A DNA stretch of 40,224 nucleotides, from NCBI GenBank assembly GCA_009691705.1, contig SIAR01000021.1:1-40224 (forward strand), given 5' to 3'. Below the pieces are notes generated by a model that saw only the letters and a list, made by a program, of their open reading frames with translations, was not told the DNA's origin and searched no databases. Source of the stretch: Phycisphaerales bacterium. Lineage in GTDB: Bacteria; Planctomycetota; Phycisphaerae; Phycisphaerales; SM1A02. Shown here one piece after another: positions 16,549 to 24,962 of this stretch (positions within the stretch are counted from its first letter, which is position 1; each line of letters opens with the position of its first letter). Position numbers and translations under genes: made by a program.

Positions 16549-18998
16549 TGTTCGCGAGTCCACACGCGACCCGAGAGTGCGGGCACCGAGATCTTTGGAA
16601 ATGCATCATCGGCAACAGCCGCTCCCTCGCCGCCGAAGATTGTGCGCCAACGAGCACTGCGTGCCGCACTGCTCGTCTTTGAAAGATCGAGCTGCACTTC
16701 ATTGGGCGAGGCATTCAGAGCCACCAACAGCGTCTCGCTGCCGAGCGCCCGTTCGAAGATCCACACATCGTGCGCGTCATCACAGAGAATCGTCTCGATC
16801 GAGCCACTGCGAAGTGCCGGGTGCGCGTTACGCAGGGCGATCACCCGCTTGTACCACGCGTAGTGCGCCGCATCGATCGTGTTCTCGAGTGGCTTCTCAT
16901 ACGGCTCGAGGTCGCTCCACAGCATCGGCTTGCGATTCGTTGGATCATCCGCCCCCCACATGCCGACCTCATCGCCGTAGTACACCATCGGCGCACCGAC
17001 GTAGACCATTTGCACCAATGCGATCAGACGCGCCCGCTGGTACTCGTCGCTCGCTGGTTTTCCACCTTTGTACGCAGGGTTTTCTTGCTCTCTATTGCCC
17101 TTGTCATATTCCGAGTCGGGATGGCGCAACTTCGAGACGAGACGATCGGTGTCGTGGCTGTCGACGAGATTCTGCAAGACGTATGTCGCCTGCGCGGGAT
17201 AGGCGCGGCGCAACTCGGCTAGGCGACGATCAAGTTCACTCGCCGTGATCTTGCGATCCTTGTCGCGAATCCATTGCAAGAGCGACTCTGCGAATGGATA
17301 GTTCATCACGGCGTCGAACGAACGACCATCGAGCCATGAATCGGCGCGCTTCCATATCTCGCCCACGATGTATGCGTCGGGATTGATCGACTTCACAAGC
17401 GCCCGCCACTCATACCAAAATGGCATCGCGACTTCGTTTGGAACATCGAGTCGCCATCCATCAATGCCATCGGATGGATCGCCGTCACCGTTAGGGTCCA
17501 TCCAACGCCGCGTGATATTGAAAATGTGTTGCTTCACCTCTTCACAGATGAACCCCTGATCGTTCTTGCGAAAGACTGGAAGTTCGGTGAATCCTGCCCA
17601 ACCGTCATACTCGAATGGATCCCACGACCGCACGCTGAACCAGTCGCGGTAACGGCTCGCTTGACCGTGCTTCATCACATCGCGAAATGCAGGGTGGGCG
17701 GTGCCAACGTGATTGAAAACGCCATCGAGAATCACCCGAATTCCAAGCCTCTTTGCCGCGCGAATCACCTCAAGAAATAGTTGGTCGGTAGCAGTCCATG
17801 TCCAGGTCTTTGGATCGCGCAGATCCTCGGCCGCCTCGGCCTTTTCGTAGTCGCCGCGCGTACCAAAGTGCTCATCAACGTGGATGAAACTAGTCGCGTT
17901 GTACTTGTGGTGGGTAGTCGCTTGAAAGATCGGATTGAGATAGAGCGCATTGATGCCGAGATCCTTTAGATATGACAACTGACTGCGCAACCCGGCGAGG
18001 TCGCCGCCATAATGCCGTGAGAAAACGTACCAGTTGAAGAATGTCTGTCCGCTCTTCTCTTCCAAGGGGCTCGGCGTGTACCACTCGCTTGTCCATGGTC
18101 GACAGGGATCAGGATTGTTTGCGACATCGCCATCGCGAAATCGTTCGAGCATGATTTGGTACCAGATCGCATCCTTCGCCCACGCGGGAGTGGTGAAGAA
18201 CTGGTCGGGCGAAGATTCGAGTGCATAGATGCGGGCGTCGCTCAATCGTGTGGCTCCATCTGAGAAGAGGAAGGTATAGGAGAGCGCACTGGTCGGTTGC
18301 GCGATCGCAACTTCCCACCACGAAAAAAGCTCGTCGCTTCCGGAGTCACGCATTTGCACCCGCGCGCCGCCACGCTGCGCGAACTCGACCGACTCAACAT
18401 CACCCCGCAAGGTGCGCACACGCACGAGAATTCGACCATCGGGAAGTTTCTGAACAAACACAGCGCGGGTGGGATCGTGCAGCACTCCCCCGCCTTCAAT
18501 CTTTCCATCGCCAAGACGCACGCGCACTCCATCGAGATTCGCCTCACCGCCGAGTCGCAGCACACTGTTGCTTCCTCCATTGCCATCGTCGACCTTTCGC
18601 GGATTTCGCGCATCAGCGAGCCACAAACTGCCGTCGACCACAAACTTGTAGAGCCGCTCACCCGCCGCCAATTGCACCGATACTCGCCAGACCCCATCGT
18701 CGCCGCGAGTCATCGGGGTCGCAGTCGTACTCCACGAATTGAAATCGCCCGCGAGATTCACCCGCGTGGCGGTCTGGCTTGGCTGAAACGAAAACTGCGC
18801 GTCGAACGTGCCGCCACTGAGCGCCCGCACCTCGACACTCGACGCGGTCGAGACCAGCGATGCTGCGAGCGTGCTCTTGATCTTGGCTTCACTTGGCGGC
18901 CAGTTGGCGACCTGCTGTCCAAGCGCGGCGGGCATGAAGATGGTCGTGACAAGTACAGAGGCGATCAGAATTGGATTGCGTGACCTTCTACTCGGCAT
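16545..18998 (-). CDS. Secreted GH13 alpha-glucan hydrolase (cyclomaltodextrinase/neopullulanase-like)
   Basis: This enzyme of about 817 residues has an N-terminal signal peptide (MPSRRSRNPILIASVLVTT onward, cleavage after AALGQ). Residues ~63-150 are a glycogen-binding, CBM48-like domain (VNLAGDFNSWSTTATPM, GVWRVSVQLAAGERLYKFVVDG). Residues ~155-260 are a second beta domain of the CBM34/N type. The GH13 barrel starts near 275 (AIWYQIMLERFRDGD). Catalytic motifs are DGVFNHV (~425), DGWRLDVPNEV with the nucleophile at about Asp518, IVGEIW with Glu547, and VDSHDTDR with Asp616. The architecture fits enzymes that open cyclodextrins, pullulan or starch to maltodextrins. It leads a leftward operon with malQ (ATGA overlap) and glgP. 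A TACTCT box lies 7 bases before the start and no Shine-Dalgarno sequence is seen. Confidence 0.9.
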   Translation of the reverse strand: MPSRRSRNPILIASVLVTTIFMPAALGQQVANWPPSEAKIKSTLAASLVSTASSVEVRALSGGTFDAQFSFQPSQTATRVNLAGDFNSWSTTATPMTRGDDGVWRVSVQLAAGERLYKFVVDGSLWLADARNPRKVDDGNGGSNSVLRLGGEANLDGVRVRLGDGKIEGGGVLHDPTRAVFVQKLPDGRILVRVRTLRGDVESVEFAQRGGARVQMRDSGSDELFSWWEVAIAQPTSALSYTFLFSDGATRLSDARIYALESSPDQFFTTPAWAKDAIWYQIMLERFRDGDVANNPDPCRPWTSEWYTPSPLEEKSGQTFFNWYVFSRHYGGDLAGLRSQLSYLKDLGINALYLNPIFQATTHHKYNATSFIHVDEHFGTRGDYEKAEAAEDLRDPKTWTWTATDQLFLEVIRAAKRLGIRVILDGVFNHVGTAHPAFRDVMKHGQASRYRDWFSVRSWDPFEYDGWAGFTELPVFRKNDQGFICEEVKQHIFNITRRWMDPNGDGDPSDGIDGWRLDVPNEVAMPFWYEWRALVKSINPDAYIVGEIWKRADSWLDGRSFDAVMNYPFAESLLQWIRDKDRKITASELDRRLAELRRAYPAQATYVLQNLVDSHDTDRLVSKLRHPDSEYDKGNREQENPAYKGGKPASDEYQRARLIALVQMVYVGAPMVYYGDEVGMWGADDPTNRKPMLWSDLEPYEKPLENTIDAAHYAWYKRVIALRNAHPALRSGSIETILCDDAHDVWIFERALGSETLLVALNASPNEVQLDLSKTSSAARSARWRTIFGGEGAAVADDAFPKISVPALSGRVWTREQ

Positions 18999-19005
18999 CG
19001 TCCAC

Positions 19006-19011
19006 AGAGTA
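19006..19011 (-). promoter_or_regulatory. TACTCT -10-like box, 7 bases before the amylase start at 18998
   Basis: On the minus strand TACTCT is followed by GTGGACG and then the ATG, with no ribosome binding site. No -35 box is recognisable. It faces the rightward TATGCT box at 19052-19057, so the 68-base gap 18999-19066 would hold two back-to-back promoters for the glucan-degrading and glucan-import operons. Confidence 0.35.
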
Positions 19012-19051
19012 GAACGCATCACACATTGGCGCGCGATCCCGACGGCGAATC

Positions 19052-19057
19052 TATGCT
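19052..19057 (+). promoter_or_regulatory. TATGCT -10-like box, 9 bases before the ATG at 19067
   Basis: TATGCT is followed by exactly 9 bases (TGAAGGCGG) and the ATG. A GAAGG is present but only a few bases from the start codon, closer than a standard Shine-Dalgarno. No -35 consensus is seen. I read it as a probable short-leader promoter shared in style with 7763-7768 and 23750-23755. Confidence 0.35.
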
Positions 19058-19066
19058 TGAAGGCGG

Positions 19067-21451
19067 ATGATTCGCCGCACCGCACGATGCATTCGCTACC
19101 TGCTCATTGCGCTGTCAGTTGCGATTGTGCTCTGGGCATTTGCGACTGTCGTGACCCGTGAGGTGCGCCGACTCTGGGTGCAGGATGCCCGCACTGAACT
19201 CGTGGTGATGCACTGGTCGGGTGAGGGTGGTCAAGAAGAAGATCAGATTGTCGAGGATGCCCTGCGCACGTTCGAGCGCGCCCATCCCACGCTTCGTGTG
19301 CGGCGGATCAATCCTGGTGACGCGGGAAGTTTCTACACCAAGTTGCAGACGATGATGGCATCGGGCGATGGACCAGACGTCTTCTATGTCGGATCAGAGC
19401 GCATTCCAGCCTTCGTCGCACTCGGATTGCTCGCGCCGCTTGATGACTTTCTGGCGGTGGATGAGCGCAATCGCGCCACCGACCGACTGATGCTCGACGC
19501 GTTTTATCCCGCGACCGTTGCGGCGTTTCGCTATGACGGCGAGCAGACTGGGTCGGGCGCGCTCTACGGCATTCCCAAAGATTTCACGACCGTCGGTTTC
19601 TACTGGAACAAGGATCTCTTTCAACGGGCTGGGCTCGCCGCGCCGAGTGCCGAGTGGACCTGGGATGAGTTCATCGCCGATGCGCGCGCGATTGGAAAAC
19701 TTCCCGAGTGCACCGGTGCAGAGTTCGTCACCTGGCCGGCGATGGTGCGCGCATACTTGATGAGCGAAGGAGTCGACGTCAAAGGTGCATCGTTTGATGA
19801 TCTGCGCACATCTGAGATGCCAGTTGTGGCTGCGCTCGATCGACTTCGTAGTTGGCGTCACGACGAGAGTGGCGCGCTCACTAGCGGCAAGAGCAAGATC
19901 GCCACAGGATCGAGCGTCTTCTTGGGAGGCAAGGTCGGTCTCGCTGGACCATTTGGACGGTGGGTCGTGCCGAGTTACCGCAAGATTCCATCCTCGGCGG
20001 ATGGTGGATTCGGCTGGGACTTCGCCCCGCTTCCGCGCGGTAGTGCCCAGAGCAACATCGTGTTGACCGTCTCGTGGTCGATTTCAAGTCAGAGCAAGCA
20101 TCAGAGCGAAGCGTGGCAACTCGTGCGCTTTCTCTCGGGCGAAACCAATCAACGCGCGTTCGCCAAACTCGGACTTGCGATCCCAACGATTCGAACTGCA
20201 GCGCAGAGTGATTCATTCGATGATCCCACCCAAGAGCCGGCAAACGACCGTGGCTTTCTCGACGCCGCCGAGCACGCGCGGGTGGTCGACTGGCCGACCG
20301 ATCCACAATTCGAAGCACTTTTGGGATCGCGCCTCGACCAAGCGCTCAAGACTGGCGACCTTCCGCTCAACGAGGCAATTGCGAACTTCGAGCGCGATTG
20401 GAAGTCGCAGCGGCAAACTCCACTGCGCAGCGAGACGATGCCCGCGATGCCGTGGACCTTTCTGAGTTGGCTTGCGATTGGACTCGCGCTCGTCGGCATC
20501 ACAGTAACAATCGTGCGCCTGCGCGCTGGGACTCTCAGCCGCGCGCAGCGCCGCGAAGAACGCACCGGATTTCTGCTCGCCTCACCGTGGATGGTCGGCT
20601 TTGGCCTCTTCATGGTTTTTCCAATCGCGATGAGCCTCGCGCTGGCCTTCGCGCGATGGAAGGGTGTCTCGCCACTGAGCGAAGCAGACTTCGCCGGCAC
20701 GGCAAACTTCGAGCAACTTCTGGCATTCGACCATCGCTTTCGGGCCAGCCTGTGGGTCACCGTCTACTACGCACTGCTCGCCGTGCCAGCGGGGCAGGTG
20801 CTTGCGCTGCTTGCGGCACTCTTGATGAATGCGAAGTTGCGCGGCATCCACCTCTTTCGCGCAGCCTGGTATCTGCCCACGGTGCTTGCAGGAGTCGGCG
20901 TTGCCGTGCTCTGGCGCTGGATCTTCGATGCCGATGGCGGACTTCTCAACACTGCCCTGCAACCACTACTCACCCCACTGGGCCTCACCGCTCCAGAGTG
21001 GTTCGGCCGCGACGCAGGCATTTGGGGAGCACCAGCATTCGCACTGATGAGTCTCTGGTTCATGGGAGGAACGATGATTGTCTTTCTCGCAGGATTGCAA
21101 CAGATTCCCGGCGAACTCTACGAAGCTGCATCGATCGATGGCGCCAGCAAGCGCCGTCAATTCTGGTCGGTCACGCTGCCGATGCTCTCGCCGATCATCC
21201 TCTTCAATGTCATCATGGCGATCATCGCGAGCTTTCAAGTCTTTACGCAAGCATTCGTGATGACGGGTGGAGAGCCCGGCGACCTCACTCGCTTCTACGT
21301 GCTTTACCTGTACAACCAGGGATTTGAGTATTACGAGATGGGATACGCCAGTGCTATGGCGTGGCTCTTGCTGCTCATCGTTCTGGCACTCACAGTGATC
21401 GTCATGCGCACTAGCAAGCGCTGGGTCTACTCCGAGGGGGTGAAGTCGTGA
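19067..21451 (+). CDS. Fused sugar-ABC-transporter substrate-binding protein and MalF-type permease
   Basis: This 794-residue protein joins two normally separate subunits. A membrane helix at about residues 11-31 is followed by a MalE/UgpB-type binding domain (about 45-445: VVMHWSGEGGQEEDQIVEDAL, MMASGDGPDVFYVGSERIPAFV, YGIPKDFTTVGFYWNKDLF, SWSISSQSKHQSEAWQLVRFLSG). A second helix (about 462-487) returns to the cytoplasm. A MalF/UgpA-type permease then fills about 505-790, with the EAA coupling loop YEAASIDGASKRRQFWSVTLP near 685. The topology is consistent: N-terminus inside, binding domain outside, permease in the membrane. It would tether one binding domain to each transporter. The MalG partner follows with a GTGA overlap. 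Maltodextrin as substrate is inferred from the surrounding amylases. Confidence 0.88.
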   Translation: MIRRTARCIRYLLIALSVAIVLWAFATVVTREVRRLWVQDARTELVVMHWSGEGGQEEDQIVEDALRTFERAHPTLRVRRINPGDAGSFYTKLQTMMASGDGPDVFYVGSERIPAFVALGLLAPLDDFLAVDERNRATDRLMLDAFYPATVAAFRYDGEQTGSGALYGIPKDFTTVGFYWNKDLFQRAGLAAPSAEWTWDEFIADARAIGKLPECTGAEFVTWPAMVRAYLMSEGVDVKGASFDDLRTSEMPVVAALDRLRSWRHDESGALTSGKSKIATGSSVFLGGKVGLAGPFGRWVVPSYRKIPSSADGGFGWDFAPLPRGSAQSNIVLTVSWSISSQSKHQSEAWQLVRFLSGETNQRAFAKLGLAIPTIRTAAQSDSFDDPTQEPANDRGFLDAAEHARVVDWPTDPQFEALLGSRLDQALKTGDLPLNEAIANFERDWKSQRQTPLRSETMPAMPWTFLSWLAIGLALVGITVTIVRLRAGTLSRAQRREERTGFLLASPWMVGFGLFMVFPIAMSLALAFARWKGVSPLSEADFAGTANFEQLLAFDHRFRASLWVTVYYALLAVPAGQVLALLAALLMNAKLRGIHLFRAAWYLPTVLAGVGVAVLWRWIFDADGGLLNTALQPLLTPLGLTAPEWFGRDAGIWGAPAFALMSLWFMGGTMIVFLAGLQQIPGELYEAASIDGASKRRQFWSVTLPMLSPIILFNVIMAIIASFQVFTQAFVMTGGEPGDLTRFYVLYLYNQGFEYYEMGYASAMAWLLLLIVLALTVIVMRTSKRWVYSEGVKS

Positions 21452-22311
21452 ACCGCATGCTCTACCGTGCATTTCAGTACACACTGCTCGTCTCAGGCGC
21501 GGTCATCATGCTCTTACCACTCTGGTGGATGTTTGTGGTCAGCCTCGAGACTCCCGAGCGCGCGGGCGCCGCAGTCGGTGGCACTGGCGGCATTGCGCTC
21601 TGGCCAGAATCACCACAATGGCTGAACTATCCCCAAGCCCTGCGCGAAATGGGTTCGGTGCAGTGGCAGGGTTTTCTCAACGCCCTTGCAAACTCGATTG
21701 TCATCACCACGCTGGTCGTAATCGGCACCGTTCTCTCGAGCAGTCTCGTCGGGTTTGCCTTTGCGCGCATTCGATTTCGCGGCAGTCGAACGCTCTTCAT
21801 CATCATGCTTGGCACGATGATGTTGCCCGGACAGGTGACGCTCATCCCTCTCTTCATCCTCTTTCGAAACCTTGGATGGATCGACTCTTTGCTTCCGCTC
21901 ATCGTGCCAGCGTTCTTTGGAAACGCATTCTTCATCTTTATGTACCGGCAGTTCATCGCCCAGATTCCTGAGAGTCTGATCGAAGCTGCCAAGGTTGACG
22001 GCTACACGCTGGTCGAAGTCTGGTGGAAGATCATCTTGCCGCTCTGCAAGCCTGTGACCGCGATTTGCGCAGTATTCACGTTCATTTACGTTTGGAATGA
22101 CTTCATGGGACCGCTGGTCTACCTGCACAGCGACGAGCAAGCGACGTTAGCTGTCGCCCTCAATTCATTTCGCAATCAGTATGGCGGACTCGAAGATGTG
22201 CACCTCTTGATGGCGGCGAGTCTGGTCACGATGGTGCCCTGCATCGCGCTCTTCGTCGCCGCGCAGCGGCAGTTCATCGAGGGATTGACCCGCGGCGCAG
22301 TCAAGGGCTGA
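21448..22311 (+). CDS. MalG-type sugar ABC transporter permease
   Basis: This 287-residue inner-membrane permease has six hydrophobic segments and the EAA motif LIEAAKVDGYTLVEVWWKIILP (about residues 178-199), followed by WNDFMGPLVYL as in MalG/UgpE proteins. The N-terminal loop after helix 1 contains a Gly/Ala-rich stretch. It pairs with the fused binding-protein/permease upstream and the ATPase encoded at 23765. The GTG start overlaps the previous TGA as GTGA, with a GGGGGTGA sequence upstream that could serve as a ribosome binding site. The stop lies 21 bases from the convergent ClpP-like gene. Confidence 0.9.
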   Translation: MNRMLYRAFQYTLLVSGAVIMLLPLWWMFVVSLETPERAGAAVGGTGGIALWPESPQWLNYPQALREMGSVQWQGFLNALANSIVITTLVVIGTVLSSSLVGFAFARIRFRGSRTLFIIMLGTMMLPGQVTLIPLFILFRNLGWIDSLLPLIVPAFFGNAFFIFMYRQFIAQIPESLIEAAKVDGYTLVEVWWKIILPLCKPVTAICAVFTFIYVWNDFMGPLVYLHSDEQATLAVALNSFRNQYGGLEDVHLLMAASLVTMVPCIALFVAAQRQFIEGLTRGAVKG

Positions 22312-22332
22312 GCCCACGGAACTCGTCGCGTT

Positions 22333-23019
22333 TCACATCGCAGGATTGAGGTAGTTGTTGCGCAACCAGGCAATGTGCTGCTTCGCATTGTCGCCCTTGA
22401 TTGTCAATGCTGGAGCCTGCAACATCAACGCATCCACTTCGCTCTGAAGTGCGGTGACTTCGGCCTTGAACTCTAGATCGCTCGTCATCATCGGACTCTT
22501 GGCGAGAGTTGAGGCGACCGACGTTGCCTGACCAGTCGCGGCGCTCGCCTCTTCGTACATGCGCAGCACAGCTTCCCACGCCGTAATCGAAAAGTTACAG
22601 TTGATACGCCACGCATTCGTGCCTACGTGCGTGTACGCCCAGCTGCTTCCAGTATTCGAGTTGGTGGTGTTGGACGTCCAGCTTCTCGAATAGGTCTTGC
22701 GATACTGCTGCTTTCTTGGATCAGTCGCGCGCGCATTCGCCTCTGCTTCGATAAGACCTCCAACCAGGGCACGGGCATTCTTGACCGCTGTAAAGCCGGT
22801 CTTCAACCCCAGCGCGCGTTGAGCAACATCCTGCGATTTTCGTTCTTCAATCTGAGCAAGAATCTTCTGGGCAACATTTGGTTGTGCGATCCACTTTTCG
22901 ACTCCGAGCACTTTGCCCAATCCATCGATCGAACCACTCCCAGGCAGCGCTAGGCCCGAGGTAACTAGCTTAGCGGCGGTCATCCCTGGCAATGCGTCCT
23001 TTCCGTTGGAGAGTTGCAC
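22333..23019 (-). pseudogene. C-terminal half of a ClpP/NfeD-like protein, separated from its N-terminal half by an in-frame TAG
   Basis: This is an open frame of 228 codons from a GTG. It is in the same frame as the gene at 23047-23715, and the codons between them are open apart from the single TAG at 23047-23049 (reading CAG-ACA-TAG-CAG-AGT across the junction). Its beginning, LPGMTAAKLVTSGLA followed by LGKVLGVEKW, resembles the segment that ends the protease-like domain of NfeD-type proteins (LT...EA...GLA...L...LG). The rest is a charged helical region (residues ~55-100), a Ser/Asn/Thr-rich patch (~105-125) and a C-terminal helical region with a possible coiled coil (~140-228). There is no signal peptide and only a weak ribosome binding site, which argues that this is not a gene on its own. 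It may be a disrupted gene, a readthrough product or a sequence error. Confidence 0.5.
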
Positions 23020-23046
23020 TGCAGAAAATCCCGCCGGTGCACTCTG

Positions 23047-23715
23047 CTATGTCTGTGAGCAACCGTCGCTGCCACGCCAGAGATAGAGGTCGAGCCTTGG
23101 ATCGAGGAGCGCGGCGACAACTGCCTTCATGAAGGTGCGGTCTGCCGCCCGCGACATAATCGCTTCGAAGCACTTTCCAGTCTCGACTGATATTCCCGCG
23201 TCTGAAACATCCTGCGCTGGCGACCACTCGAGCACCGTCGCATCTGATGCGGGATCGAGCACAACGAGATAGTCGCACACTACTGGCAATATTGCGCCGA
23301 CTCCGACGCACGAGCCAAAGACACCGATCACTGGCATTCGATTGCGCACCTGAACTATCTGAGCGGCAAGCGCGAGCGTCGCGTCGTGCTCGCCTCCGGT
23401 CAAATTGAACTGGATCACAAGCGCATTCACTCCGTTCGTTGCGGGAGTGCGCTTGAGAAACTCTGCGAGCGCCTCTGTGATCGACGAGTCGCCGACCGAC
23501 CCGTTCAGTGGCAGCGTTGCATACCGCAAGGTGTGGGCGAGTCGGCGGTCCTTCGAACACTTCGATGTCGGAGGCACGAGGTCGATTGGTCCATCATCGG
23601 AAGCCGCTTCTTGTGTCGCAGCCGTTGCGGGACTGCGCACTGGTATGAGCGCTGGAACTGTTGGGTCTTGAGCGGTGATGGTGAGAAGTGCGACTAGCCA
23701 GTTTGTTGTGATCAT
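23047..23715 (-). CDS. Exported ClpP/NfeD-type protease-like protein, probably inactive, ended by an amber codon
   Basis: This reading frame of 222 codons begins with a signal-like segment (MITTNWLVALLTITAQ). Residues ~65-215 resemble the ClpP/SppA/NfeD crotonase-like fold: a SITEALAEFLKRTP helix, VNALVIQFNLTGGEHDATLALAAQI (equivalent to the LDTPGG strand-turn), MPVIGVFGSCVGVGAILPVVCDYLVVLDP (equivalent to the SAGA-alacD region) and a later region with MSRAADRTFMKAVVAALLDP. The residue that aligns with the catalytic serine appears to be glycine, so it is probably not a peptidase. The frame continues in phase past its TAG stop into the gene at 22333-23019. Upstream in-frame ATGs at 23736 and 23766 are alternatives; the latter would overlap the divergent ATPase gene. 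It lies among the sugar-transport genes, but a link is not evident. Confidence 0.6.
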   Translation of the reverse strand: MITTNWLVALLTITAQDPTVPALIPVRSPATAATQEAASDDGPIDLVPPTSKCSKDRRLAHTLRYATLPLNGSVGDSSITEALAEFLKRTPATNGVNALVIQFNLTGGEHDATLALAAQIVQVRNRMPVIGVFGSCVGVGAILPVVCDYLVVLDPASDATVLEWSPAQDVSDAGISVETGKCFEAIMSRAADRTFMKAVVAALLDPRLDLYLWRGSDGCSQT

Positions 23716-23725
23716 GACCACAGTG

Positions 23726-23755
23726 TTGTACCGCATTGACGGCGTTGGGTAGCCT
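23726..23755 (+). promoter_or_regulatory. Candidate promoter for the MalK-like ATPase gene
   Basis: TTGTAC (23726-23731), an 18-base spacer and TAGCCT (23750-23755) precede the ATG at 23765 by exactly 9 bases. No Shine-Dalgarno sequence lies in between (GTGACCCTC). The 49-base gap between this gene and the divergent ClpP-like gene must hold both promoters. Confidence 0.4.
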
Positions 23756-23764
23756 GTGACCCTC

Positions 23765-24952
23765 ATGGCAACAGTGCAATTGCGTGCGGTGTCGAAGAGT
23801 TACGGAAGCGGCGCCGCGGCAGTGAAATCTGTCGACCTCGCTGTCGCCGACGGAGAATTCGTCGTGCTCGTTGGACCATCCGGTTGCGGAAAGAGCACGA
23901 CGCTGCGCATGATTGCTGGTCTCGAAGACCTCACCGATGGCACGATTTCTATAGGCGAGCGAGTTGTCAATGACGTTGCGCCCAAGGACCGAGACATTGC
24001 GATGGTCTTTCAGAATTACGCGCTGTATCCGCATCTAAATGTTCGCCAGAACCTCTCGTTTGGCCTTGAACGCCGGCGCGCGTTCAAGAGTCGTTGGCGC
24101 GGCATCTTCGACTCTTCCTATCGCACCCACTGCCGCGCTGAACACGCCGCGATCGTCACCCGCGTCGAAAGTGCCGCGTGCACGCTCGGCATAGAACAGT
24201 TGCTGCACCGGCAACCGCGCGAACTTTCAGGTGGACAGCGACAGCGCGTTGCAGTCGGGCGGGCGCTGGTGCGTGATCCTGCAGTCTTCCTCTTCGATGA
24301 ACCGCTCTCGAACCTCGATGCGCTCTTGCGCGGCGAGATGCGCACCGAACTGCGCATTCTTCATCGGGCACTGCGCGCGACAATGATCTACGTCACGCAC
24401 GATCAAGAAGAGGCGATGAGTCTTGCCGACCGAATCGTTGTCATGAAGGATGGCATCGTGCAACAGATCGCATCGCCGGCCGAGATTTACGAGCGACCTG
24501 CAAACAGGTTTGTGGCGGGATTCATCGGCACACCACCGATGAACATGATCGATGGAACCCTCACCTCTGCGGCGGATGGCACGCTGACTTTTCGCGCGGC
24601 ATGTTGCGCATTCACACTGCCTGGCGATCGCTGGAATCTCACGGGACTCTCGGGCAGCGGCGCGCGGGCAGTCACGCTGGGAATTCGCCCCGAACGACTC
24701 GCGCTCACGAGCGACCAATCGACTAATGCTGCAACGCTAACTGGCAAGGTGGTGGCGACTGAGCGCTACGGCGCCTGTGCAGATGTTGTCTTCGTGGTGG
24801 ATGGCATTCGCCTTATCTCCCGCGCACCGCAAGAGCAGACCGTGCGCATTCGCGAAGGAGACACGACAACGATGTCGATCGACCTGCACGCCGCGCAACT
24901 CTTTGACTCGACAACCGGATGCGCAATCGCGCGCAGGGCTGAGTTGGGCTGA
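23765..24952 (+). CDS. MalK/UgpC/MsmX-type ABC transporter ATPase
   Basis: This 395-residue cytoplasmic ATPase drives the carbohydrate importer. It has Walker A GPSGCGKST (37-45), Q-loop VFQNYALYPH (Gln83), signature LSGGQRQ (154-160), Walker B VFLFDEP (174-180) and H-loop YVTHDQEEA (His212). Residues ~240-395 form the regulatory OB/TOBE region (GFIGTPPMNMIDGTL, LGIRPERLALT). Between LSFGLERR and the helix before the signature there is extra sequence (about 103-135, Arg/Ser-rich) compared with typical MalK. It is separated from the permease genes by the leftward ClpP-like locus and has its own promoter-like sequence. Such ATPases often serve several sugar importers. The ATG at 23765 is chosen over a GTG at 23756 because homology begins there. 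Confidence 0.92.
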   Translation: MATVQLRAVSKSYGSGAAAVKSVDLAVADGEFVVLVGPSGCGKSTTLRMIAGLEDLTDGTISIGERVVNDVAPKDRDIAMVFQNYALYPHLNVRQNLSFGLERRRAFKSRWRGIFDSSYRTHCRAEHAAIVTRVESAACTLGIEQLLHRQPRELSGGQRQRVAVGRALVRDPAVFLFDEPLSNLDALLRGEMRTELRILHRALRATMIYVTHDQEEAMSLADRIVVMKDGIVQQIASPAEIYERPANRFVAGFIGTPPMNMIDGTLTSAADGTLTFRAACCAFTLPGDRWNLTGLSGSGARAVTLGIRPERLALTSDQSTNAATLTGKVVATERYGACADVVFVVDGIRLISRAPQEQTVRIREGDTTTMSIDLHAAQLFDSTTGCAIARRAELG

Positions 24953-24962
24953 GCTATATCTA

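Noticed and set aside
20398-21327. Plus-strand open frame of 309 codons in the fused permease gene
   Set aside because: It is an out-of-frame shadow; the overlapping frame carries the binding-protein and permease motifs.
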